From positions 62,001-126,000 of the forward strand of contig NZ_QEOL01000024.1 of NCBI RefSeq assembly GCF_003096715.1: DNA of 64,000 nucleotides, in the 5' to 3' direction. Shown here in pieces: positions 34,823 to 44,066 of this stretch. The number at the start of each line of letters is the position of its first letter. Position 1 is the first letter of the stretch. The position numbers and the translations under genes were made by a program. The notes beneath the pieces were generated by a model that was given only the letters and a program-made list of their open reading frames with translations, ran no database searches and had not been told where the DNA came from. The stretch comes from Paraburkholderia silvatlantica (GTDB lineage: Bacteria; Pseudomonadota; Gammaproteobacteria; Burkholderiales; Burkholderiaceae).

Positions 34823-35368
34823 TTACGCGGCCAGCTTCGCGAGCGCGTCGTCGATCTGGCCGCGCGTGAGAGCGAGTTCTTCGAGCCACGCCTCGCCGTA
34901 CTGCGCGCCGGTTTCCTTCTCCAGCCGGGCGATGGTCGCGGCGCAGCGCGCGGCGTCCTTGGGCGTGGCGATGAACGCCTTCACCGACTGACCGCCCCGG
35001 AACGCCTCGAATAGCGGCGTGCGGATTTCCTCGGGCAGCGCGCGCGTGGTCCACTGGTGCGTCTTGCCGTTGAAGGTGAGCGAAGGCGGCAGCACGCGCT
35101 CCTTGCGCGTGGCCGGAATCAGGCCGAAATTGCGCGCGGCTTCGGCAATCTGTTCGGCCGTGAAAAGCTCCTCGGGAGCGATCTCGAATTGCGCGATGGC
35201 GGTTTCGACGGTCTTCATCGCGTCGGCGCGGTCGTCGCGCTTTTTCTGCGCGCGGGCGACGATGTCGCGCAGCTCGTCGGCTTCGTCGGCCGTGATCGTG
35301 AAGCTCGCCTGTTTCTGCTGAAGCTCGGAAAAGCGCTGGAATTCTTGATCGGTCAGGAGTTTCGCCAT
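34823..35368 (-). CDS. Conserved hypothetical protein with an H-NS-like helical segment
   Basis: A 181-residue soluble protein; I do not recognise its family. The N-terminal half is helical and charged (FTITADEADELRDIVARAQKKRDDR). It contains AIAQFEIAPEELFTAEQ, which recalls the IAEYDITAEELGF linker of the H-NS protein at 29753. After that comes LTFNGKTHQWTTRALPEEI, loosely like the H-NS TGETWSGRGRTP loop but without the GRGR. ATG 35368 starts MAKLLTDQEF with a CAGGAG site a few nt upstream. It converges with the Pat-like gene, 18 bp apart. Confidence 0.65.
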   Translation of the reverse strand: MAKLLTDQEFQRFSELQQKQASFTITADEADELRDIVARAQKKRDDRADAMKTVETAIAQFEIAPEELFTAEQIAEAARNFGLIPATRKERVLPPSLTFNGKTHQWTTRALPEEIRTPLFEAFRGGQSVKAFIATPKDAARCAATIARLEKETGAQYGEAWLEELALTRGQIDDALAKLAA

Positions 35369-35474
35369 GGGTTTCGAATGCGCGTGAGCCGCTCGCCCGC
35401 CGTTTCGCGGCAGTGCGCGGCGCACTGGTTTTTTTTGAGAGGGCCGTCATTCTAACCGTTTTGCGTGGCCGGCC

Positions 35475-36308
35475 TCAGGCCGCGCTGTCCTCGCGAAACA
35501 TCGACAAGGCCTGCACGGTCGCGCGCAGCATTTGCGTCGCCTCGTCGAGCGAGGGCGCGACATAGTCGTCGATGCGCTTGAGAAACGGGCAGGTGAGCGC
35601 CGCGATCGCCTGGCCCGAAGGCCCAAGCACCGGAAACGTCACGTCCGTCACGCCGAAAATCTGCTGACTGTCCTTGCGCGAGAAGCCCGCCTCGCGCACC
35701 TGCTCGCACGCGGCTTCCAGCGCCGCATGGTCGATCGCCACCTCGCCCTTCACTTTCGTATGCTCCGCGAGCATGTGCGCGCGCTGTTCCGGCGTTTGCC
35801 AGGCGAGGAGCGTGCGGCCCGAACTCGTATCGACGAGGCCCACGCGCGAACCGAGCCGCACCGCGATGCCCCATGTGCCCGGCCCGTCCACCTGGGCGAT
35901 CACGAGCAGGTTGCCGCGGTCGTACACGGCGAGATGGCAGGACTGCTCGGCTTCGTCGGCGAAGCGCTGCATGAGCGGCAGCGCTTCCGAGATCAGGCGC
36001 TCCATGGGCGGGTGGCGGTGGGCGAGCGCGAACAGCTTGAGGCTCAGCGCATAGCGGTCGCCGCCTTCCGAACGGATGACGTACTGGCGCGCCACCAGCC
36101 GCTCGAGCATGCGGTAAATCTCGCTCGCATTGCGCCCCAGCGCTTTCGTGATCTCGGCGCGCGTGAGGCCGGCGCGCTGCTCCGCAAGCAGTTCGAGGAT
36201 GTCGAGCCCCTTGTCCAGCGCGGGCGCGCGATAGCGGTCGGCGTCGTCTTTCTCTTCGGCTTCTTCGGGCACGTTGTCCATCCGGCTCTTTTTCGCGTTC
36301 TTTTCCAT
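35475..36308 (-). CDS. IclR-family regulator of the 6-deoxysugar cluster
   Basis: A 277-residue IclR regulator. The winged HTH (about residues 30-95: ALDKGLDILELLAEQRAGLTRAEITKALGRNASEIYRMLERL) is followed by an effector domain ending FKKRIDDYV-like and ALSMFRED. A charged N-terminal tail precedes the HTH. The start at 36308 is the best of three in-frame ATGs; 36281 is also possible. It is divergent from the ABC transporter genes, and palindromes lie between them, so it probably represses or activates the cluster in response to the sugar or an intermediate. Confidence 0.85.
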   Translation of the reverse strand: MEKNAKKSRMDNVPEEAEEKDDADRYRAPALDKGLDILELLAEQRAGLTRAEITKALGRNASEIYRMLERLVARQYVIRSEGGDRYALSLKLFALAHRHPPMERLISEALPLMQRFADEAEQSCHLAVYDRGNLLVIAQVDGPGTWGIAVRLGSRVGLVDTSSGRTLLAWQTPEQRAHMLAEHTKVKGEVAIDHAALEAACEQVREAGFSRKDSQQIFGVTDVTFPVLGPSGQAIAALTCPFLKRIDDYVAPSLDEATQMLRATVQALSMFREDSAA

Positions 36309-36371
36309 TCGATCGCCCCCAGGGAAATCACGGACCCATGCTGCACTGCACATTGCTTGACCTCGCAATGT

Positions 36372-36408
36372 GCGTATATGAATAATACGTTCACTGGTGA
36401 ATATACGC
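36372..36408. promoter_or_regulatory. Nested dyads, predicted IclR operator
   Basis: GCGTATAT (36372-36379) and ATATACGC (36401-36408) form an outer inverted repeat. Inside it, TTCAC-TG-GTGAA (36390-36401) is a second perfect palindrome. The site is 64 bp from the regulator start and 132 bp before the transporter operon. Confidence 0.55.
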
Positions 36409-36540
36409 CAGCGTCGTCAGGCAAGGAAAGGCAGCAGCAACGGGTCGCCGGCGCTTCGGGCATGCCACGTGGGCGCGGCAAACACATGCGGTTCATCAAC
36501 GACAGAATCGGCGTGCGAGGCGCGTCGACAGGAGACAGAC

Positions 36541-37623
36541 ATGGCGTTCGCATCCGGGCTCTCGAAGGCCCGCCGCTCCACCGGAATTCAACCAGCGCGC
36601 GGCGCCTTCGCGCGCGCCGCCACCAGGACGCTGTGCGTCGCCGCGGCCTGTGCTGCGGCATTCGGCGCGTCGGCTGCCGCTGGCGCAGCCGAACCCGGCA
36701 AGGTCGGCCTTGGCCTGCCGCTCCTCACTTCGCCGTTCTGGCAGTCGTACAACAACTACCTCGGCGCTTATGCGAAGCAGGACGGCATCGACATCCTCGC
36801 GCCCGTGAACTCGAACAACGACCCCGCCCAGCAGATCACGGACATGAACAACATGATCAATCTGGGGGCAAAGGGCATCGTGGTCGGGCCGATCGATTCG
36901 GCGGCGATCAGCCGCGCGCTCGGCAACGCGGCGCAGAAAGACGTGAAGGTCGTGGCCGTGGACGTCGCGCCCACGCAGGGTAACGTGGCGATGGTCGTGC
37001 GTGCCGACAATCGCGCGTACGGCGAGCAGGCCTGCAAATACATCGGCGAGCACGTGAAGTCGGGCAAGGTCGTGCAGATCATGGGCGACCTCGCCTCGGT
37101 GAACGGCCGCGACCGTTCGGAAGCGTTCCGTGCGTGCCTGAAGCAGTATCCGAATCTGTCGCTGCTCGAAATTCCGGCTGGCTGGAAGGGCGACGTCGCC
37201 GCGAGCGCGCTGGACAGCCTGCTCACCGCGAACCCCGACGTGAAGGCCATCTACATGCAGGCGGGCGGCGTGTATCTCTCGCCCACGCTGCAAACGCTGC
37301 GCCGCAAGCAGTTGCTCTTTCCCGCAGGCGATCCGAAGCACATCGTAATCGTTTCCAATGACGGCATTCCGCAGGAGTTCGAAGCGATTCGCAAGGGCGA
37401 GATCGATGCGACGGTATCGCAGCCTGCCGACCTCTATGCGAAGTACGGCCTCTACTACATCAAGGCCGCGCTGGAGGGCAAGACGTTCAAGCCGGGCAAG
37501 ACCGATCACGACAGCACCATCATCCAGCTGCAGTCCGGCATGCTCGAAGACCAGTTGCCGGCGCCGCTCGTGACGAAGCAGAACGTCGACGACAAGAACC
37601 TGTGGGGCAACACCGTCAAATGA
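36541..37623 (+). CDS. CUT2-type sugar ABC transporter, periplasmic binding protein
   Basis: A 360-residue ribose/galactose-type binding protein (type I fold). The signal peptide covers about residues 1-50 (CVAAACAAAFGASAAAGAAE). The mature part has GLPLLTSPFWQSYNNYLGAYAKQDGIDIL, ITDMNNMINLGAKGIVVGPIDSAAI and VSNDGIPQEFEAIRKGEIDATVSQP. ATG 36541 has AGGAGACAG upstream. Its TGA overlaps the ATPase gene start. In context it probably binds L-fucose or a related 6-deoxysugar. Confidence 0.87.
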   Translation: MAFASGLSKARRSTGIQPARGAFARAATRTLCVAAACAAAFGASAAAGAAEPGKVGLGLPLLTSPFWQSYNNYLGAYAKQDGIDILAPVNSNNDPAQQITDMNNMINLGAKGIVVGPIDSAAISRALGNAAQKDVKVVAVDVAPTQGNVAMVVRADNRAYGEQACKYIGEHVKSGKVVQIMGDLASVNGRDRSEAFRACLKQYPNLSLLEIPAGWKGDVAASALDSLLTANPDVKAIYMQAGGVYLSPTLQTLRRKQLLFPAGDPKHIVIVSNDGIPQEFEAIRKGEIDATVSQPADLYAKYGLYYIKAALEGKTFKPGKTDHDSTIIQLQSGMLEDQLPAPLVTKQNVDDKNLWGNTVK

Positions 37624-39215
37624 ACGATCGAACCAGCGGTCGGGCCGTGGCGGACAGCGCGCCGCCATGGGGCGCGCTATCGGTGGGCAGCCGCGAGGCG
37701 GCCGTGCGAGCCCGCTTGCCGGTGGTCGAGGCGAGCGGCGTGACGAAGCGCTATGGCTCCACCGCGGCGCTCGCCGACGTGAGCCTGCGCGTCATGGCCG
37801 GCGAATCGCACGCACTGGTGGGCCGCAACGGCGCGGGCAAGTCCACGCTCGTTTCGATCCTCACCGGCTTGCGCAAGCCCGACGAAGGCAGCGTGCGCTT
37901 CAATGGCGAGCGTGCGCCCGCGCTCGCCGACCGCGACGCCTGGCGCGAGCGCGTGGCCTGCGTGTATCAGCATTCGACCATCATTCGCGATCTCACGGTC
38001 GCAGAGAACCTCTTCATCAATCGCCAGCCAGGCAGGCGCGGGGTGATCGACTGGTCAACCATGCGCCGCGACGCGCGTGCGCTGCTCGCTCACTGGCGCA
38101 TCGACGTGCGCGAGGACGCGCGCGCCGGCGACCTCACCGTCGAGGCGCGCCAGCTCGTGGAGATCGCACGGGCGCTTTCGTACGGCGCGCGTTTCATCAT
38201 CCTCGACGAACCGACTGCGCAGCTCGACGGCGAGGAAATCAAGCGCCTTTTCCGCCGTATCGACGAATTGCAGCGCGAAGGCGTGACGTTCCTGTTCATC
38301 TCGCACCATTTGCAGGAGGTATACGAGATTTGCCAGGCCGTCACGGTGCTGCGCGACGCGCGGCACATCGTGAGCGCAAGCGTGGCCGAATTGCCGCGCG
38401 AGCGGCTCATCGAAGCCATGACGGGCGAGCGCGGCGGCCTGCACGTCGCCGATGCGGCGGCGCGCGCGGCGCTGCCCGCCAGCGCGCCGCGCGCGCTCGA
38501 AGTGCGCGGCCTCACGGGGCGTGACTATCGCGACGTGTCGTTCACGCTCAAGCGCGGCGAAGTGGTCGGCCTTACGGGCGCGACGAGCAGCGGCCGCACG
38601 AGCGTAGGCGAGGCAATTGCGGGACTCACGGCGCAGCGTTCGGGCGAGATTCGCGTGAAAGGCGCGCCGCTCAAGCCCGGCGACGTGCCAGCGGCGCTCG
38701 CGAGCGGCGTGGGCTGCGTGCCGAAGGACCGCCATCACGAGGGGCTCGTTCTCACGCAGTCGGTGGCCGAGAACGCTTCCATGACGATCGCGGGCTTGCT
38801 GGGGCGCTTCGGTTTTGCGCCGCCGGCGAAGAAGCAGGCATTCGGCAAGCGCATGATCGAGACGCTCGGCATCGTCGCGCAAGGTCCGGATCATGTCGTT
38901 TCGGGGCTTTCGGGCGGCAACCAGCAAAAGGTGGTGATGGCCCGCGCGTTGGCAAGCAATCCTGACGTTCTCGTGCTGATCGACCCCACGGCGGGCGTGG
39001 ACGTGAAGTCGAAAGAAGCGCTGCTCTCGGTCGTGGACCGCGTGCGCGACGAAGGCAAGGCCGTGCTCGTGGTGTCGAGCGAACTCGACGACTTGCGCAC
39101 CTGCGACCGCGTGCTCGTGATGTTTCGCGGCGAGGTGGTCGCCGAAATGGCGGCCGGATGGCAGGACCAGGAGCTGATCGCATCGATTGAAGGAGTCGAT
39201 CTCCATGAAGAATAG
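37620..39215 (+). CDS. CUT2-type sugar ABC transporter ATPase (tandem NBD)
   Basis: A 531-residue RbsA/XylG-type protein with two nucleotide-binding domains. The first has Walker A GRNGAGKST (about residue 67) and Walker B FIILDEPTAQLDGEE. The second has the usual degenerate Walker A (TGATSSGRTS), then LSGGNQQKVVMARAL and VLIDPTAGVDVKSKE. It starts in the binding-protein stop (ATGA overlap) and ends 11 nt inside the permease gene. Confidence 0.92.
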   Translation: MNDRTSGRAVADSAPPWGALSVGSREAAVRARLPVVEASGVTKRYGSTAALADVSLRVMAGESHALVGRNGAGKSTLVSILTGLRKPDEGSVRFNGERAPALADRDAWRERVACVYQHSTIIRDLTVAENLFINRQPGRRGVIDWSTMRRDARALLAHWRIDVREDARAGDLTVEARQLVEIARALSYGARFIILDEPTAQLDGEEIKRLFRRIDELQREGVTFLFISHHLQEVYEICQAVTVLRDARHIVSASVAELPRERLIEAMTGERGGLHVADAAARAALPASAPRALEVRGLTGRDYRDVSFTLKRGEVVGLTGATSSGRTSVGEAIAGLTAQRSGEIRVKGAPLKPGDVPAALASGVGCVPKDRHHEGLVLTQSVAENASMTIAGLLGRFGFAPPAKKQAFGKRMIETLGIVAQGPDHVVSGLSGGNQQKVVMARALASNPDVLVLIDPTAGVDVKSKEALLSVVDRVRDEGKAVLVVSSELDDLRTCDRVLVMFRGEVVAEMAAGWQDQELIASIEGVDLHEE

Positions 39216-40245
39216 TGTTTCGACGCCCGCGTTCGCGGCGGCGCAGGCCGATGCGGCCGCGAGCGCCCGCCGGGCGCGTCCGCGCATCCAGCTGGCGCGC
39301 CTGCGCGATTTCGCGCTGCTGCCCGCGCTGGTGCTGCTGCTCGTGATCGGCGGTTTCGTGAGCCCGAGCTTTCTCACGCGCGCGAATCTCATCAGCGTGC
39401 TCGGGGCTTCCGCTGCGCTCGCGCTCGTGGTGCTCGCCGAATCGCTCATCGTCCTCACCGGCAAGTTCGATCTTTCGCTCGAATCGACCGTGGGCATTGC
39501 GCCCGCCGTTGGCGCGATGCTCGTCATGCCGGCCGCTTCGGCGGGCTTCGGCCTGCAATGGCCTGCTTTTGCAGGGCTCGCCGCCATCGTGGCGGCGGGC
39601 GCGCTGATCGGCTTCATCAACGGTTTTCTGGTCGTGCGGCTGCGCCTGAACGCCTTCATCGTCACGCTGGCCATGCTGATCGTGCTGCGCGGCATGCTCG
39701 TGGGCGCAACCAAGGGCGGCACGCTCTTCGACATGCCGTCGTCGTTCTTCGCGCTCGCCACCACCATCGTGCTCGGGCTGCCGGTTTCCGTATGGCTTGC
39801 CGCTGCGGCGTTCGCGATTGCCGCGTTCATGCTGCGCTATCACCGCGTGGGCCGCGCGCTCTATGCGATCGGCGGCAATCCCGACGCGGCGCGCGCCGCG
39901 GGCATCCGGGTGGAGCGCATTACCTGGGGCGTGTTCGTGCTCGGCAGCGTGCTCGCGGCGATTGGCGGCTTGATCGTCACCGGCTACGTGGGCGCGATCA
40001 ACGCGAATCAGGGCAACGGCATGATCTTCACGGTGTTCGCGGCGGCCGTGATCGGCGGCATTTCGCTCGATGGCGGCAAGGGCACGATGCTCGGCGCGCT
40101 CTCGGGCGTGCTGCTGCTCGGCGTGGTGCAGAACCTGCTCACGCTCGCACAGGTGCCGTCGTTCTGGATTCAGGCGATTTACGGCGCGATCATCCTCGGC
40201 TCGCTGATGGTGGCGCGGCTCACCGGCGGCGAGGCACAGAACTAA
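39205..40245 (+). CDS. CUT2-type sugar ABC transporter permease
   Basis: A 346-residue RbsC-like permease with about eight to ten hydrophobic helices: LLPALVLLLVIGGFVSPSFLTRANLISVL, VLAESLIVLTGKFDLSLESTVGIAPAVGAML, and NAFIVTLAMLIVLRG with the RbsC-type motif. ATG 39205 has AAGGAG upstream and overlaps the ATPase gene. It completes the transporter. Confidence 0.92.
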   Translation: MKNSVSTPAFAAAQADAAASARRARPRIQLARLRDFALLPALVLLLVIGGFVSPSFLTRANLISVLGASAALALVVLAESLIVLTGKFDLSLESTVGIAPAVGAMLVMPAASAGFGLQWPAFAGLAAIVAAGALIGFINGFLVVRLRLNAFIVTLAMLIVLRGMLVGATKGGTLFDMPSSFFALATTIVLGLPVSVWLAAAAFAIAAFMLRYHRVGRALYAIGGNPDAARAAGIRVERITWGVFVLGSVLAAIGGLIVTGYVGAINANQGNGMIFTVFAAAVIGGISLDGGKGTMLGALSGVLLLGVVQNLLTLAQVPSFWIQAIYGAIILGSLMVARLTGGEAQN

Positions 40246-40260
40246 ACGCGGAGACTATCT

Positions 40261-40590
40261 GTGAACGGCAACGCCCCCCATACCGACGCCCGCCTCATCC
40301 TGCTCGCGCCCGAGGACAACTGCCTGATCGCGGCGGCGCGTCTGGCAGCAGGCGACACGGTGGAGATAGAAGGCGAGCGCGTGACGCTCGCAAAGACGAT
40401 CGAACTCGGCCACAAAGTAGCGCGTCACGCGCTCGCGCAAGACGAGAAGGTGCTGCGCTATGGCGCGCGCATCGGCCACGTGAACGAGCCGGTGGCGCGC
40501 GGCGAGCATCTGCACACGCACAACCTCGAAAGCGATTACTTGCCGACCTATACGCACGACGCGGGGCACGAGTTCGTGCCGCACGCGTAA
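40261..40590 (+). CDS. UxaA-family dehydratase, small (SAF domain) subunit
   Basis: A 109-residue SAF-domain protein, the N-terminal part of altronate-dehydratase-type enzymes made as a separate polypeptide (ILLAPEDNCLIAAARLAAGD, KIELGHKVARHALAQDEKVLRYG, GEHLHTHNLE). It starts with GTG after GGAGA. It is paired with the large subunit encoded 42 nt downstream. In this cluster it would contribute to sugar-acid dehydration, probably L-fuconate to 2-keto-3-deoxy-L-fuconate. Confidence 0.85.
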   Translation: MNGNAPHTDARLILLAPEDNCLIAAARLAAGDTVEIEGERVTLAKTIELGHKVARHALAQDEKVLRYGARIGHVNEPVARGEHLHTHNLESDYLPTYTHDAGHEFVPHA

Positions 40591-40632
40591 CGCCACCATG
40601 ATGCGGCATGCGCCGCGAGCAGGATTCAAGTT

Positions 40633-41946
40633 ATGAGCGATAGCAACGTCACCCCTTCACACGCCGCCGCGCCGATGCTCGAAGGCTGGCTGCGCAACGA
40701 CGGCCGCAAGGGCATACGCAACGTGGTTGCGGTGGCTTATCTCGTGGAATGCGCGCACCACGTGGCGCGGGAAATCGTCGCGCAGTTCCGCGAGCCGTTT
40801 GGCGCGTTCGACGATCCGCACGCGCTGCAGCAGGCAAAAGAGCCGCCGGTGCATCTGATCGGCTTTCCGGGCTGCTTCCCGAACAGCTACGCCGAGAAGA
40901 TGATGAAGCAACTGACCACGCATCCGAACGTGGGCGCGGTGCTGTTCGTTTCGCTCGGCTGCGAGAGCATGAACAAGCACTATCTCGTCGAGCAGGTGCG
41001 TGCCAGCGGCCGCCCGGTAGACGTCCTGACGATTCAGGAAAAGGGCGGCACGCGCAGCACGATCCAGTACGGTCTCGACTGGGTGCGCGAAGCGCGTGCG
41101 CAACTTGCCGCGCAGCAGAAGGTGCCGATGCGCCTCGACGAACTCGTGGTCGGCACGATTTGCGGCGGCTCGGACGGCACGAGCGGCATCACTGCCAACC
41201 CGGCTGTGGGCCGCGCCTTCGATCAGCTGATCGCAGCGGGTTCGGCCTGCCTGTTCGAGGAAACCGGCGAGCTGGTGGGCTGCGAATTCCACATGAAGAG
41301 CCGGGCGGCCCGGCCCGGGCTGGGCGAGGAAATCGTTGCGTGCGTGGCCAAGGCGGCGCGCTATTACTCGATACTCGGCCACGGTTCGTTCGCGGTCGGC
41401 AACGCGGACGGCGGCCTCACCACGCTGGAAGAGAAGTCGCTCGGTGCGTATGCAAAAAGCGGCGCCTCGCCGATCGTCGGCATTGTGAAGCCGGGCGACG
41501 TGCCGCCCACGGGCGGTCTCTATCTGCTCGACGTGGTGCCCGATGGCGAGCCGCGCTTTGGCTTTCCGAATATCAGCGACAATGCGGAAATCGCCGAGCT
41601 GATCGCATGCGGCGCGCACGTGATCCTGTTCACGACGGGGCGCGGGTCGGTGGTGGGCTCGGCGCTTGCGCCGGTCATCAAGGTGTGCGCGAACCCGCTG
41701 ACCTACCGCAACCTCGCCGGCGACATGGACGTGGACGCCGGCCGCATTCTCGAAGGGCGCGCGACGCTCGACGAAGTGGGGCGCGAAGTGTTCGAGCGCA
41801 CGCTGGCGGTGGCCGCCGGCGAGCGTTCGAAGTCGGAAATGCTGGGGCACCAGGAGTTTATCCTCACATACAAGCGCTTCGAGCCAGTCGGCCCCGCATG
41901 CCTGCCCGCCAGTGCGCGCGTGCCGATCGTCGAAGCTGCGAGCTGA
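40633..41946 (+). CDS. UxaA-family dehydratase, large subunit (probable L-fuconate dehydratase)
   Basis: A 437-residue altronate/galactarate dehydratase family protein. Family blocks: GFPGCFPNSYAEKMMKQL, FVSLGCESMNKHY, GTICGGSDGTSGITANPAVGRAFD, EETGELVGCEFHM and TTGRGSVVGSALAPVIKVCANP. The Cys and His residues fit the Fe-binding site of the family. Because the cluster encodes a fucose-type dehydrogenase, lactonase and later steps but no enolase-superfamily dehydratase, this protein is the natural candidate for L-fuconate dehydration. Related UxaA proteins with that activity are known to me, but the substrate here is inferred. Confidence 0.85.
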   Translation: MSDSNVTPSHAAAPMLEGWLRNDGRKGIRNVVAVAYLVECAHHVAREIVAQFREPFGAFDDPHALQQAKEPPVHLIGFPGCFPNSYAEKMMKQLTTHPNVGAVLFVSLGCESMNKHYLVEQVRASGRPVDVLTIQEKGGTRSTIQYGLDWVREARAQLAAQQKVPMRLDELVVGTICGGSDGTSGITANPAVGRAFDQLIAAGSACLFEETGELVGCEFHMKSRAARPGLGEEIVACVAKAARYYSILGHGSFAVGNADGGLTTLEEKSLGAYAKSGASPIVGIVKPGDVPPTGGLYLLDVVPDGEPRFGFPNISDNAEIAELIACGAHVILFTTGRGSVVGSALAPVIKVCANPLTYRNLAGDMDVDAGRILEGRATLDEVGREVFERTLAVAAGERSKSEMLGHQEFILTYKRFEPVGPACLPASARVPIVEAAS

Positions 41947-42003
41947 AACACGCAGTCGCACGATTTCGTTGTGGGAACAACCATCTCCAGGAGGGGACGA
42001 ACC

Positions 42004-43041
42004 ATGGCGCAAGAACAGCATCCCAAGGTGGCGCACAGGCGCCGTATCGGCCGCACGGCGCTCGAAGTCAGCGCATTGGGTCTAGGCACCGCGCCGCTCG
42101 GCGGCCTGTATCGCGACCTGTCCGAAGAAGAGGCGCAGGCGACCGTCGACGCCGCGTGGGAAGCCGGCATCCGCTTTTTCGATACCGCGCCGCACTACGG
42201 CCACACCAAGGCCGAGCACCGGCTGGGTGCCGCGCTGCGGCGCTATCCGCGCAACGAGTACGTGCTTTCGACGAAGGTGGGCCGCCATTTCGTGCCGCGC
42301 ACACACGCGTACGACGGCAGCGAGGGCTGGCAAAACCCGCTGCCCTTCGAAGCGGTCTTCGACTACACACGCGACGGCATCCTGCGCTCGTTCGAGGACA
42401 GCCAGCAGCGGCTCGGCCTCGTCGAGATCGATATCCTGCTCGTGCACGACATCGGCCGCTACACGCACGGCGAGCGCAACGAGCACTACTGGCGGCAACT
42501 GCGCGACAGCGGTTTCAAGGCGCTCGACGAATTGCGCAGGGCGGGCGCGATCAAGGCGGTCGGCTTCGGCGTGAACGAGCGCGAAGTGATACGCGAGGCG
42601 ATGCAGGAATTCGACATCGATTGCGCGCTGCTGGCGGGCCGCTATACGCTGCTCGAACAGGCGCCGCTCGACGACCTGCTGCCCGAGTGCGAGAAGAAGG
42701 GCGTGAGCATTCTGCTGGGCGGCGCGTTCAACTCGGGCATTCTCGCGCACGGACTGCTCGGCGAACTCAAGTTCAACTACGCCGATGCCCCGCAGGACGT
42801 GGTCGAACGCGTGGCGCGGCTCGATACGATCTGCCGGACCTATGACGCGCCGCTCGCGGCGGCGGCGCTGCAGTTTCCCTACGCGCACCCGGCCGTGGCG
42901 ACGGTGCTCAACGGCGCACGCAGCCCGCAGGAGGTGCGCGAGAACGTCGCCTCGTTCGAGACGAATTTGCCCCGCGAGCTGTGGCTCGCGCTGCGCGACA
43001 AGGGTCTCCTCGATCCGCGCGCGCCGCTTCCGCAGGCTTGA
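42004..43041 (+). CDS. Aldo/keto reductase, probable L-fucose dehydrogenase
   Basis: A 345-residue aldo/keto reductase of the D-threo-aldose/L-fucose 1-dehydrogenase group. The catalytic Asp/Tyr region (RFFDTAPHYGHTKAEHRLG), Lys in VLSTKVGRHFV and His in ILLVHDIGRYTHG are present; the cofactor end is GARSPQEVRENVASFE. It would oxidise L-fucose (or another 6-deoxy or L-sugar) at C1 to the lactone with NAD(P)+. The GGAGGGGA site before ATG 42004 supports the start. The lactonase gene follows after 3 nt. Confidence 0.85.
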   Translation: MAQEQHPKVAHRRRIGRTALEVSALGLGTAPLGGLYRDLSEEEAQATVDAAWEAGIRFFDTAPHYGHTKAEHRLGAALRRYPRNEYVLSTKVGRHFVPRTHAYDGSEGWQNPLPFEAVFDYTRDGILRSFEDSQQRLGLVEIDILLVHDIGRYTHGERNEHYWRQLRDSGFKALDELRRAGAIKAVGFGVNEREVIREAMQEFDIDCALLAGRYTLLEQAPLDDLLPECEKKGVSILLGGAFNSGILAHGLLGELKFNYADAPQDVVERVARLDTICRTYDAPLAAAALQFPYAHPAVATVLNGARSPQEVRENVASFETNLPRELWLALRDKGLLDPRAPLPQA

Positions 43042-43044
43042 GCC

Positions 43045-43932
43045 ATGGCTACGCTAGAGGCAATCGACGCCCATCAGCACTATTGGGACCCCGCGCGCGG
43101 CGATTACGGCTGGCTCACGCCTGCGACGACCGTGCTTTATCGCACGTTTGGACCTGCCGATCTCGCGCCGCTGCGCGCCTCGTGCGGCGTGGCGCGCACG
43201 GTGGTCGTGCAGGCCGCGCCGACTGTCGAAGAAACGCGCTGGCTGCTCGATCTTGCGCGCAACGAGCCCTCGATTGCGGGCGTGGTGGGCTGGGTGCCGC
43301 TGGACGACCCCCACGTCGCCACGCTGATCGCCGAACTCGCGCGCGAGCCGAAGCTGCGCGGCGTGCGCCCCATGCTGCAGGATTTGCCCGACGACGACTG
43401 GATCGTGAAAGCCGATACCGCGCGCGGCGTGCAAGCGCTCATCGCGCACGATCTCGCTTTCGACGCGCTCGTGTTCACGCGTCATGCGGATGCGCTGGCG
43501 ACGTTTCTCGCGCGGCATCCGACGCTGCGCGTGGTCGTCGATCACGGCGCGAAGCCGCCGATCGCGGCGGGCGGCGAGAGCGGTTTTGCGGCGTGGGCGC
43601 AGGCCATCACGCGCTTCGCGCAGTTTGCGCAGGTGCACTGCAAGCTGTCGGGGCTCGCTACCGAAGCCGCGCCCGGCTGGGACGACGCCACGCTGGCGCC
43701 ATGGGTCGCGCATCTGCTTGCCGCGTTCGGGCCGCAACGCCTCATGTGGGGTAGCGACTGGCCGGTGCTGAACCTCAATGGCGACTACGCGCGTTGGCAC
43801 GCGAGCGCGCAAGAGCTGACCCAGACACTTTCCGCAGACGAGCGCGCCGCCGTATTCGGCGGCAACGCTGCGGCTTTTTATCGGCTCAAGACCGGGCTCA
43901 AGACCGGGCCCGGAGGCCATCCAGCCGGTTAG
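43045..43932 (+). CDS. Amidohydrolase-type lactonase, probable L-fucono-1,5-lactonase
   Basis: A 295-residue member of the COG3618 amidohydrolases. HxH is at the start (IDAHQHYWDPARGDYGW), with ligands in VVDHGAKPP and an active-site Asp in MWGSDWPVLNLNGDY. Members open L-fucono-1,5-lactone and related sugar lactones without a tightly held metal. Its position right after the dehydrogenase fits hydrolysis of the product. The C-terminus contains a duplicated 12-bp unit encoding the repeat LKTG. Confidence 0.85.
   Translation: MATLEAIDAHQHYWDPARGDYGWLTPATTVLYRTFGPADLAPLRASCGVARTVVVQAAPTVEETRWLLDLARNEPSIAGVVGWVPLDDPHVATLIAELAREPKLRGVRPMLQDLPDDDWIVKADTARGVQALIAHDLAFDALVFTRHADALATFLARHPTLRVVVDHGAKPPIAAGGESGFAAWAQAITRFAQFAQVHCKLSGLATEAAPGWDDATLAPWVAHLLAAFGPQRLMWGSDWPVLNLNGDYARWHASAQELTQTLSADERAAVFGGNAAAFYRLKTGLKTGPGGHPAG
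43885..43908 (+). repeat. Two tandem copies of a 12-bp unit
   Basis: CTCAAGACCGGG occurs twice head to tail in the last codons of the lactonase gene, adding LKTG to the protein. A third partial match follows. Confidence 0.8.
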
Positions 43933-44066
43933 AAAACGTCAGCCGAACGCCACGAGGCGCACCTGCGTCGCCATAATGGCCGTTGGCGTCATCCCAACTT
44001 CTTCCCGCGATTTCATCGCTCGATCGCGGCATGGGGGCCTGCTGCAATACGGGGTATCGCCGTGCC

